Under the pieces are notes generated by a model, which did no database searches, had not been told where the DNA came from, and saw nothing but the letters and a program-made list of their open reading frames with translations. Positions 1 through 5,006 of a stretch of DNA of 5,406 nucleotides are shown here, piece by piece; within the stretch, counting starts at the first letter, position 1, and every line of letters starts with the position of its first letter. The position numbers and the translations under genes were made by a program. Source of the DNA: Oscillospiraceae bacterium (GTDB lineage Bacteria > Bacillota > Clostridia > Oscillospirales > Ruminococcaceae); contig CAAGDZ010000219.1 of assembly GCA_900768735.1 (NCBI GenBank), positions 1 to 5,406 on the forward strand, written 5' to 3'.

Positions 1-3
1 GCT

Positions 4-1062
4 TTAAATAAATACGGATTCTTCCGTAAGGGTTCTGTTTTCAAGCAGATACGCCTTATCTCCCGCAGTCACAAACATACGGTAGATAAACACATCGACC
101 TTTTCACCGACCTCAACGGCGGGTTCGTCAAAGCCGCGGCGGGCGGTTATCAGCGTATCGTTTACCTTTACGCTGATTTCTATATTGCTTCCGCGGAAAG
201 AAACCTTTTCGACAACGCCCTCGGACGCCGAGCTTTTAAACCGCTGTACCTCGGTTTTCTTAGAAACCTTTACAAACTCGGGGCGGACGATAGCGTTCTC
301 CGCACCCGCGATTTTATCAAATGTGTGGAATTTATTGTATTCCTTAAAGATGGACGGCTGACCGAAAAATGCGGCGGTAAATGCCGTCTCCGGCTTGCCG
401 TACACCTTATCGGGTGTGCCTATCTGCTCTATGCGTCCTTTATTTGTGACGATTATCTCGTCTGCTACCTCAATAGCCTCGTCCTGGTCGTGGGTTACAA
501 ATATGCTTGTCACGCCGAGCTTTTCTATCATGTCTTTAAGCCAGCTTCTCAGTTCCTGACGCACCTTTGCGTCTATCGCGGCGAATGGCTCGTCGAGCAA
601 AAGCAGCTGAGGATTAGGCGCGAGTGCCCTTGCAAATGCGACACGCTGACGCTGACCGCCGGAAAGCTGACTTGGATAGCGCTTTTCCAGTCCCTCAAGA
701 CCGATAAGCTTTATTAGCTCGCCGACTCTCTGCTTTATCGCCGACTTTTCCGCCTTATGTACTTTCAGACCGAAAGCGATATTGTCATAGACCGTCATGT
801 ATCTGAAAAGCGCGTAATTCTGAAATACAAAGCCTATTCCGCGCTCGGCGGCGGGGGTATTGTTCACGACCTTGCCGTCGATTATTATTTCGCCGCTGTC
901 GGGCGTTTCAAGACCCGCAATCATGCGGAGAATGGTCGTCTTTCCACTTCCGCTGGGGCCTAGCAGTCCGATAAGCCTGCCCTTTTCTATGCCGAAGCTT
1001 ACATCGTCCGACGCCTTGAAGCTGCCGAAGCATTTATTTATATTTTTCAGCTCAACGTACAT
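4..1062 (-). CDS. cysA: CysA, ATP-binding subunit of sulfate/thiosulfate ABC importer
   Basis: This 352-residue cytoplasmic ATPase powers sulfate/thiosulfate import together with the CysT/CysW permease. All nucleotide-binding motifs are intact: Walker A GPSGSGKTT (residues 35-43), Q-loop with Gln81 in FVFQNYALF, signature LSGGQRQR (133-140), Walker B LLLLDEP (153-159), D-loop around 164 and H-loop His191 in VTHD. The stretch NYALFRYMTVYDNIAFGL is close to the usual CysA form NYALFRHMTVFDNIAFGL and separates it from molybdate or spermidine ATPases. Residues from about 235 form the TOBE-like C-terminal regulatory part, and the length is normal for the family. It is the last gene of the operon. 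Its ATG lies inside the end of cysW (11-nt overlap), which suggests translational coupling; a purine-rich GAGAGAATCGGA precedes the start. The TAA stop is only 3 nt from the window edge, so any terminator lies outside. Thiosulfate versus sulfate preference cannot be decided. Confidence 0.96.
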   Translation of the reverse strand: MYVELKNINKCFGSFKASDDVSFGIEKGRLIGLLGPSGSGKTTILRMIAGLETPDSGEIIIDGKVVNNTPAAERGIGFVFQNYALFRYMTVYDNIAFGLKVHKAEKSAIKQRVGELIKLIGLEGLEKRYPSQLSGGQRQRVAFARALAPNPQLLLLDEPFAAIDAKVRQELRSWLKDMIEKLGVTSIFVTHDQDEAIEVADEIIVTNKGRIEQIGTPDKVYGKPETAFTAAFFGQPSIFKEYNKFHTFDKIAGAENAIVRPEFVKVSKKTEVQRFKSSASEGVVEKVSFRGSNIEISVKVNDTLITARRGFDEPAVEVGEKVDVFIYRMFVTAGDKAYLLENRTLTEESVFI

Positions 1063-1894
1063 TTTCCGATTCTCTCTTTCCTATGTACTCCGCGACGCTT
1101 TTTACTATCAGTATGACGACCGCCATTATTACCAGTATCGAGGCTACCGCAAACGCGGGGACGTATTTAAACTCGTTGAACAGTATCTCAACATGAAGCG
1201 GGAGCGTGTTGGTCTTGCCGCGCAGGTGTCCGGATAATACCGATACCGCGCCGAACTCTCCCATCGCTCTTGCGGCACACAATACCACGCCGTAGAGAAA
1301 TGCCCACTTGATATGCGGAAAGGTGATTTTTCTGAATATCGTAAAACCCTTTGCTCCCATGAGAGCCGCCGCCTCTTCTTCGTCACTTCCCTGTGCCTCA
1401 AGCACGGGGATAAGCTCTCTCGATATAAACGGGAAGGTTACAAATACCGTCGCTATGATTATACCCGGTACGGCGAACACGATTTTTATATCGAGCTGTT
1501 CGAGCAGCGGATATATCGGACTTTGCCGTCCGAAGGTAAGTACAAATATAAGTCCTGCGATTATCGGAGATACCGTGACCGGTAAATCAATAAGCGTACC
1601 GAGCAGCTTTTTGCCTTTAAATCTGAATTTAGTCAGCGCCCACGCCGCAAACAATCCGAAAACCGTATTTATAGCGACCGCGAACACCGTCGCTTCTATC
1701 GTAAGCAGTATAGCCTTTACCGTGTATTCGTCGGCTACCGCTTCGATGTACACCTGCCAGCCCTGCTTTAGCGCCTCGGTGATTACCGTGATAAGAGGGA
1801 GCACCAGCATAAGGAAGATAAATACAAAGCTTATGCCGATTAAAATCCATTTTACCGCCTTTGAGCCGCCGGATTTTTTCTTTGCCGTCTGCAT
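1052..1894 (-). CDS. cysW: CysW, sulfate/thiosulfate ABC transporter permease subunit
   Basis: This 280-residue integral membrane protein is the second half of the sulfate channel and pairs with CysT. About six hydrophobic segments are visible, near residues 16-38, 60-86, 104-121, 140-158, 198-220 and 244-265, after a basic N-terminus (KKKSGGSK). The EAA loop that docks onto the ATPase is present as EEAAALMGAKGFTIF from about residue 173, with the conserved Gly180, followed by FPHIKWA. Length agrees with the CysW family. The ATG overlaps the cysT stop by one base (TGATG), and a strong purine-rich ribosome-binding site lies 6 nt upstream, so this start is well supported. The CysW rather than CysT assignment rests on gene order and on GRQSPIYP and RAMGEFGAVSVLSGHLRGKTNTLPL, which resemble CysW. 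Confidence in permease function is very high and in T/W naming high. Confidence 0.95.
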   Translation of the reverse strand: MQTAKKKSGGSKAVKWILIGISFVFIFLMLVLPLITVITEALKQGWQVYIEAVADEYTVKAILLTIEATVFAVAINTVFGLFAAWALTKFRFKGKKLLGTLIDLPVTVSPIIAGLIFVLTFGRQSPIYPLLEQLDIKIVFAVPGIIIATVFVTFPFISRELIPVLEAQGSDEEEAAALMGAKGFTIFRKITFPHIKWAFLYGVVLCAARAMGEFGAVSVLSGHLRGKTNTLPLHVEILFNEFKYVPAFAVASILVIMAVVILIVKSVAEYIGKRESENVR

Positions 1895-2727
1895 CAGCGT
1901 CCCCCCTTTAGTATCTTTGCGTTTCTCATCTGAATGAGATTAACACCGAACAGTATTATAAACGAAATTGCGAGCATTACGAGAGCTATCGCCGTTGCGC
2001 TTGAATAGTCGTATTCCTGAAGCTCCGACATTATGATAAGCGGAACTATCTCGGTTTCGTACGGCTGATTGCCCGCTATAAATACCACGCTGCCGTATTC
2101 GCCCAGGCACCTGCCGAACGCAAGTCCGAAGCCTGTGAACACCGCGGGTCGTATCTCGGGGAAAATCACCTTCCAGAAAATTCTGGTACGGCTTGCCCCC
2201 ATCACAAGTGCCGCTTCTTCATACGAGCCGTCCAGCTTTTCAAGCACCGGCTGTACCGCCCTCACTACAAACGGGATACCGATAAACACAAGCGCGATTA
2301 TTATTCCTATCCTTGTGTAGGCGATTTTTATGCCAAGCTTGTCGAAAAAACCGCCGATAAGTCCCGTATCCGCCGTAAGCGAGGTGAGCGCGATACCCGC
2401 GACCGCCGTCGGGAGCGCAAACGGCAGCTCTACCATGCCGTCTATTATACGCTTTAACGGAAAGTCATACCGTACCAGCACCCACGCGAGGACTACACCC
2501 ATCACCGCGTTTATCACAGACGCTATAAGCGCGGTGAGTATGCTTACCTCAAAGCCCGCAAGCACTCTTTTTCTTGTTATCGTGGCGATTATCTCGCCGA
2601 AGTCCATATTTGCGGTAAACACCACAAGCGAAGCCAGCGGGATAAGCACCACAAGGCTCAGTATCGACAATGTTACGCCCATCGACAGCCCAAACCCGGG
2701 GATAACTCTCTTAGTTGCTCTTTTCAT
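1894..2727 (-). CDS. cysT: CysT (CysU), sulfate/thiosulfate ABC transporter permease subunit
   Basis: This 277-residue inner-membrane permease forms the translocation path with CysW. It has a short basic N-terminus (MKRATKR) and about six hydrophobic segments, near residues 15-38, 60-85, 103-118, 140-157, 195-214 and 244-268. The EAA loop reads EEAALVMGASRTRIF from about residue 170, with Gly177 and a following FPEIRPA. The ELPFALPTAVAGIAL stretch (about 100-114) and RCLGEYGSVVFIAGNQPYETEI are typical of CysT. Its length equals that of the enterobacterial homologue. It starts 6 nt after the sbp stop, and the upstream sequence GGAATGATGAACT is only a weak ribosome-binding site, so it is probably translated by coupling to sbp. 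It ends with TGA, whose last base... overlaps the cysW start as TGATG. Confidence 0.95.
   Translation of the reverse strand: MKRATKRVIPGFGLSMGVTLSILSLVVLIPLASLVVFTANMDFGEIIATITRKRVLAGFEVSILTALIASVINAVMGVVLAWVLVRYDFPLKRIIDGMVELPFALPTAVAGIALTSLTADTGLIGGFFDKLGIKIAYTRIGIIIALVFIGIPFVVRAVQPVLEKLDGSYEEAALVMGASRTRIFWKVIFPEIRPAVFTGFGLAFGRCLGEYGSVVFIAGNQPYETEIVPLIIMSELQEYDYSSATAIALVMLAISFIILFGVNLIQMRNAKILKGGR
1901..1909 (-). promoter_or_regulatory. Strong ribosome-binding site of cysW inside the cysT 3' end
   Basis: On the minus strand AAAGGGGGG lies 6 nt before the cysW ATG. It also encodes the last residues of CysT (KGGR). This purine run is the clearest Shine-Dalgarno sequence of the operon and fixes the cysW start despite the 1-nt overlap with the cysT stop. 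Confidence 0.7.
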
Positions 2728-2733
2728 AGTTCA

Positions 2734-3798
2734 TCATTCCGATTTTTCGTAAATTTCGTCAAATACTCCGCCGTCGGAGAAGTGGGTAGTCTGCGCCTTG
2801 TCCCAGCCGCCGAAATCCTGAATAGTTACAAGGTTTATGTTAAGGTCGAATACATTCGAGTATTCTTTTAAAATCGTTTCGTTAGAGGGTCTGTAATAGT
2901 TGTCGCCTGCAATTCTCTGTGCCTCGTCGGAATAGAGGTACTGCAGGTACTCGGTTGCTACCTCTCTTGTGCCTCTCTTATCAACTACCTTATCAACGAT
3001 AGCTACCGAGGGCTGAGCCAGTATGCTTACGCTCGGCGTTACTATTTCATAGTCATCGGGATAGTCCTTGATAGAAAGGAAAGCCTCGTTCTCCCACGCG
3101 ATAAGCACATCGCCCTGTCCGTTTTCTACAAAGGTCGTTGTAGCGCCTCTTGCGCCGGAATCAAGTACCAGTACGTTCTGATACAGCTTCTTGATAAAGT
3201 CCTTTATCTGAGCTTCGTCGCCGTTGTAGAGCTTGTCGGCATACGCCCATGCCGCGAGGTAGTTCCATCTTGCGCCGCCCGAGGTCTTGGGGTTAGGTGT
3301 GATAACGCCTACGCCGTCCTTTACTAAATCATCCCAGTCCTTAATATTCTTGGGGTTGCCCTTGCGTACAAGGAAAACGATTGTAGAGGTATAGGGTGCG
3401 CTATCGTTTGCAAACTCGCTTACCCAGCCGTCCTCGATAAGTCCCGCGTCGCGGACTGCGTTTACATCGTATTCAAGCGCGAGCGTTACGACATCGGCTT
3501 CAAGTCCGTTTGCTACTTCAAGCGCCTGCTTGCCCGAGCCGCCGTGCGACTGTGTAACTACGACGTCCTGACCTGTCTTGTCCTTCCAGTAGCTTGCGAA
3601 TACCTTGTTGTACGCCTCGTACAGCTCTCTTGTCGGGTCGTAGGAAACGTTTGTCAGCGTTATCTCCTGCGCGGTGTTCTGTGTGCCGCTCTGTGCGTCG
3701 GTTGACGATGCGCCCTGTGACGAGCAGCCGGAAAAGCCTGCCAGTGCCGATATTAAAATTGCTCCTGCAAGTGCCGTTCTTAAAATACTCTTTTTCAT
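2734..3798 (-). CDS. sbp: Sulfate-binding lipoprotein of the ABC importer
   Basis: This extracellular solute-binding protein captures sulfate or thiosulfate for CysTWA. With the start at 3798 it has 354 residues. The N-terminus MKKSILRTALAGAI is a lipoprotein signal peptide ending at FSGC, with the lipidated cysteine at residue 25, then a Ser/Gln/Thr-rich linker to about residue 44. Both classical sulfate-binding-protein signatures are visible: TGQDVVVTQSHGGSGKQA (about 75-92) and, further on, NPKTSGGAR. The motif NVSYDPTRELYEAYN opens the mature domain. An in-frame ATG at 3810 would add MVII, but the AGAAAGG sequence ends only 1 nt before it, which is too close. From 3798 the spacing is 13 nt (long), and the Lys-Lys n-region fits a signal peptide, so I prefer 3798. 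It is the first gene of the operon, under the promoter at 4045-4073. The anchor indicates a Gram-positive cell envelope. Thiosulfate-binding CysP is an alternative name. Confidence 0.95.
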   Translation of the reverse strand: MKKSILRTALAGAILISALAGFSGCSSQGASSTDAQSGTQNTAQEITLTNVSYDPTRELYEAYNKVFASYWKDKTGQDVVVTQSHGGSGKQALEVANGLEADVVTLALEYDVNAVRDAGLIEDGWVSEFANDSAPYTSTIVFLVRKGNPKNIKDWDDLVKDGVGVITPNPKTSGGARWNYLAAWAYADKLYNGDEAQIKDFIKKLYQNVLVLDSGARGATTTFVENGQGDVLIAWENEAFLSIKDYPDDYEIVTPSVSILAQPSVAIVDKVVDKRGTREVATEYLQYLYSDEAQRIAGDNYYRPSNETILKEYSNVFDLNINLVTIQDFGGWDKAQTTHFSDGGVFDEIYEKSE

Positions 3799-3811
3799 AA
3801 TAATTACCATA

Positions 3812-3818
3812 CCTTTCT
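3812..3818 (-). promoter_or_regulatory. Ribosome-binding site candidate of sbp
   Basis: AGAAAGG on the minus strand lies 1 nt before the ATG at 3810 and 13 nt before the ATG at 3798. A 1-nt spacing is not workable, so this site argues for the downstream start even though 13 nt is longer than usual. The site is weak for the first gene of an operon with such a good promoter, which leaves room for control at initiation. Confidence 0.5.
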
Positions 3819-3843
3819 CGTTGGTCGTATTTATGTTGATTGC

Positions 3844-3865
3844 GTCCGGCTGTTTGTTACCGGAC
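3844..3865 (-). repeat. Inverted repeat / hairpin in leader, proximal to sbp
   Basis: GTCCGG (3865-3860 on the minus strand) pairs perfectly with CCGGAC (3849-3844) across a 10-nt loop. It is GC-rich within an AT-rich leader and lies about 25 nt upstream of the sbp ribosome-binding site. On the plus strand it is followed by GTTTTT at 3869-3874, so a plus-strand terminator is formally possible, but there is no plus-strand gene for it to serve. Confidence 0.6.
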
Positions 3866-3884
3866 AGTCGTTTTTAATGTACTA

Positions 3885-3907
3885 TCAAATTTCACGTCAA
3901 ATTTCAC
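3885..3907 (-). repeat. Two tandem copies of an 11-nt sequence (12-nt period)
   Basis: GTGAAATTTGA occurs twice on the minus strand, at 3907-3897 and 3895-3885, separated by one C. The two copies are identical. They lie between the two leader hairpins. They could be paired binding sites for a protein on the RNA or DNA (about one helical turn apart), or a small duplication without function. Confidence 0.7.
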
Positions 3908-3913
3908 ATTTTC

Positions 3914-3932
3914 CGAAAGCCACAGGCTTTCG
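3914..3932 (-). repeat. Perfect 8-bp hairpin in leader
   Basis: CGAAAGCC and GGCTTTCG are exact inverted repeats separated by 3 nt, giving a tight stem-loop in the leader transcript. It is followed by GAAAATGTG on the minus strand, not by a T-run, so it is not an intrinsic terminator in either direction. It lies directly 3' of the candidate long-range helix (3935-3990), so the two could stack. Confidence 0.75.
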
Positions 3933-4022
3933 TCACATCTTCAACATCGACCATAGCGGAAGTTGGTTCTGAGTAACCTCTCAAAGATGCTTTGCATTAA
4001 CATCATTCCCTAATTCTTATTT

Positions 4023-4037
4023 ACCTACTTGGTAGGT
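4023..4037. promoter_or_regulatory. Palindromic operator candidate at the transcription start
   Basis: ACCTAC-TTG-GTAGGT is a perfect inverted repeat with 6-bp arms and a 3-bp centre. It covers about +2 to +16 of the predicted sulfate-operon transcript, a position where a bound repressor would block initiation. A second related repeat lies 39 bp upstream (centre to centre). Sites of this shape are used by TetR-type and Rrf2-type (CymR/IscR-like) regulators. No regulator gene is in the window, so the protein cannot be named. Confidence 0.6.
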
Positions 4038-4044
4038 TGGTCTT

Positions 4045-4073
4045 ATTTTAGCATTATTAACCTACTTTGTCAA
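4045..4073 (-). promoter_or_regulatory. Sigma-A type promoter of the sbp-cysTWA operon
   Basis: The minus strand reads TTGACA (4073-4068), 17 nt, then TAAAAT (4050-4045). The -35 is a perfect consensus, the spacing is ideal and the -10 differs from TATAAT at two bases. Predicted +1 is the A at about 4038. An A/T-rich tract lies directly upstream. Such a strong core promoter with two overlapping operators suggests that expression is set mainly by repression. Confidence 0.85.
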
Positions 4074-4079
4074 TAGGTT
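4059..4079. promoter_or_regulatory. Second operator candidate overlapping the -35 box
   Basis: AACCTA (4059-4064) and TAGGTT (4074-4079) are perfect 6-bp inverted arms around a 9-bp centre that contains the -35 hexamer. The sequence AACCTACTT matches the start of the downstream operator (ACCTACTT), so both sites probably bind the same factor. The wider spacing (9 instead of 3) means that only one arm may be a full half-site. Confidence 0.5.
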
Positions 4080-4211
4080 TTTAGCATTTTTTAAAAAATT
4101 ATCGGTTATGCACAAAAATGTTAAGTAATATTGATAGTTTTTGCTATATTTGAAACAGCGTCTAAGGATAATAATAGCCACACAATCGTTAAAATTGATT
4201 TTTTGTATCAT
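4062..4211 (-). CDS. Doubtful 49-residue ORF after the ParB gene
   Basis: An ATG 9 nt after the ParB stop opens a 49-codon frame ending in TAG at 4064-4062. It has a fair ribosome-binding site (AAGGTAAGGTGAG just upstream). The product starts MIQKINFNDCVAIIILRRCF, is rich in Tyr, Asn and Lys, and resembles no family I know. It could be a small ICE gene or the 5' stub of a longer gene cut at the mobile-element boundary. Against a real gene: it is AT-rich, and its last codons double as the operator and -35 box of the sulfate promoter, so chance is a serious alternative. Confidence 0.2.
   Translation of the reverse strand: MIQKINFNDCVAIIILRRCFKYSKNYQYYLTFLCITDNFLKNAKNLLTK
4080..4100 (-). promoter_or_regulatory. 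A/T tract upstream of the promoter (possible UP element)
   Basis: The stretch upstream of the -35 box is almost pure A/T and contains the perfect palindrome ATTTTTTAAAAAAT at 4086-4099, which falls at about -48 to -61 of the predicted start. This position suits contact with the RNA polymerase alpha C-terminal domain. It could also just be AT-rich spacer. It lies inside the small ORF at 4062-4211. Confidence 0.4.
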
Positions 4212-4220
4212 ATTCTCACC

Positions 4221-5006
4221 TTACCTTTCATCACGGTTACGCTGACGGATTAAAAATTTGCGGTAATGCTCGCAAGCCTTCAAAACAAAATCCTCAGCCT
4301 GTTTTGCGTTGGCGTTTGGAATATATTTGCGAATACGCTCCATCGGCACCTTGAACATTTCCCGCTGGTTTGCTTTTTCCTCGCTCATCACGGAGGCGAT
4401 GACTTCGGGTGTCAGCCCTTGCTCCCCACTCATCTTCTTAAAGCGGCAAGCCTGAGAGAGCGACGGGGTGCAATCGTTCAGCTCTATCTGCTCCAAAAGG
4501 TCGTATTGTTCCTGCTCATTAAGATATGAAAGTTCAACAGCAGGAGTAAAGGCGATACGCCCCTCATCCACATATTGCAGAATTTCGGGGATAAGGTTGG
4601 TAAGACGGATATAGCGTTTCACCTGAGAGGCACTGTCGCTTTCGGAAATCATTTCAACCGTCAACTTCGGTCCAAGTTGGTCCGAAGTTAAGTCTGCACG
4701 AAAGCCCTGATGAGCTAAAGCTTCCGATTTCATCTTGTAAGCAAAGGCTTTTTCAGAGGGCAGAATATGCTCTCGGTGTAGGTTGCTGTCTACAAGCACG
4801 ATTGCCGCCGCATCACGGTCAAGGGAAACAACTAAGGCAGGGACTTCTGTAATCCCTGCCTTTCTGCATGCCATAACCCGTCTGTGACCGGATATGATCT
4901 CATATTCATCTGTGGTGTTTTCAAGTGGTCGGACTATAATGGGAGATACAATGCCGTGCATCTTAATGCTTTCGGCAAGAGTCTCCATTTCTTCGTTGTC
5001 CTGCAC
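4221..5006 (-). CDS. ParB/Spo0J-family partition protein of an ICE, N-terminally truncated
   Basis: The frame encodes a ParB-like DNA-binding CTPase-fold protein, as used by clostridial conjugative elements for maintenance. Visible parts, numbered from the GTG at 5006: the N-terminal ParB core, EYEIISGHRRVMACRKAG (the GERR-like box, here GHRR) around 33-50 and SNLHREHILPSEKAFAY (the ENxxREDL-like box) around 73-89; then a helix-turn-helix region with SASQVKRYIRLTNLIPEIL (about 125-143) and the family-typical FTPAVELSYL and CTPSLSQACRFKKMS; and a basic C-terminus. The frame is open to 5051 and still reads ParB-like sequence (PFKNHPYKV) before the GTG, but a TAA at 5054-5052 follows and there is no ATG and no ribosome-binding site. 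The usual N-terminal residues before this point are missing. Upstream it is joined to a relaxase gene in another frame. It is probably a non-functional or poorly translated remnant. Confidence 0.85.
   Translation of the reverse strand: MQDNEEMETLAESIKMHGIVSPIIVRPLENTTDEYEIISGHRRVMACRKAGITEVPALVVSLDRDAAAIVLVDSNLHREHILPSEKAFAYKMKSEALAHQGFRADLTSDQLGPKLTVEMISESDSASQVKRYIRLTNLIPEILQYVDEGRIAFTPAVELSYLNEQEQYDLLEQIELNDCTPSLSQACRFKKMSGEQGLTPEVIASVMSEEKANQREMFKVPMERIRKYIPNANAKQAEDFVLKACEHYRKFLIRQRNRDER

Larger units (their letters stand above)
3799..4038 (-). promoter_or_regulatory. Long structured 5' leader of the sulfate operon
   Basis: From the predicted +1 (about 4038) to the sbp start the transcript has about 240 untranslated nt. 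In order it holds: the downstream operator; a possible long-range helix pairing 3981-3990 (minus: GCATCTTTGA) with 3935-3944 (minus: TGTTGAAGATGT region), about seven Watson-Crick pairs plus three G-U; an enclosed small stem GGTT/AACC (3975-3978 with 3965-3968); a perfect 8-bp hairpin (3914-3932); a 12-nt-period tandem repeat (3885-3907); and a 6-bp hairpin (3844-3865). A local hairpin CAAAG-CAT-CTTTG (3994-3982) would compete with the long-range helix. No T-run follows any hairpin on this strand, so it is not an attenuator by intrinsic termination. It lacks S-box and T-box hallmark sequences. The presence of the leader is well supported by the promoter; a regulatory role is inference. Confidence 0.45.

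Noticed and set aside
325..1237. Plus-strand open frames opposite cysA and the end of cysW
   Set aside because: They lie antisense to genes with full family motifs, show no domain or signal of their own and lack ribosome-binding sites.
1308..2752. Long plus-strand open frames opposite cysW and cysT
   Set aside because: Their Ser/Thr/Ile/Ala-rich products are what the reverse complement of membrane-protein genes typically gives. No recognisable protein is seen.
3844..3874. Hairpin followed by GTTTTT on the plus strand as an intrinsic terminator
   Set aside because: The stem has 6 bp, there is a gap before the T-run, and no plus-strand gene lies upstream. I list it only as a hairpin.
3799..4038. 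S-box (SAM) riboswitch or Cys T-box in the leader
   Set aside because: The fragment TTGAGAGG recalls the start of an S-box, but the conserved GGCCC, GATGAAGCC and CGGCAACC blocks and a terminator are missing. The T-box TGGNACCGCG element is also missing.
4183..4206. Terminator after the ParB gene (CAAT...ATTG with a T-run on the plus strand)
   Set aside because: The stem has only 4 A/T-rich pairs, and the T-run is on the strand opposite to ParB transcription.
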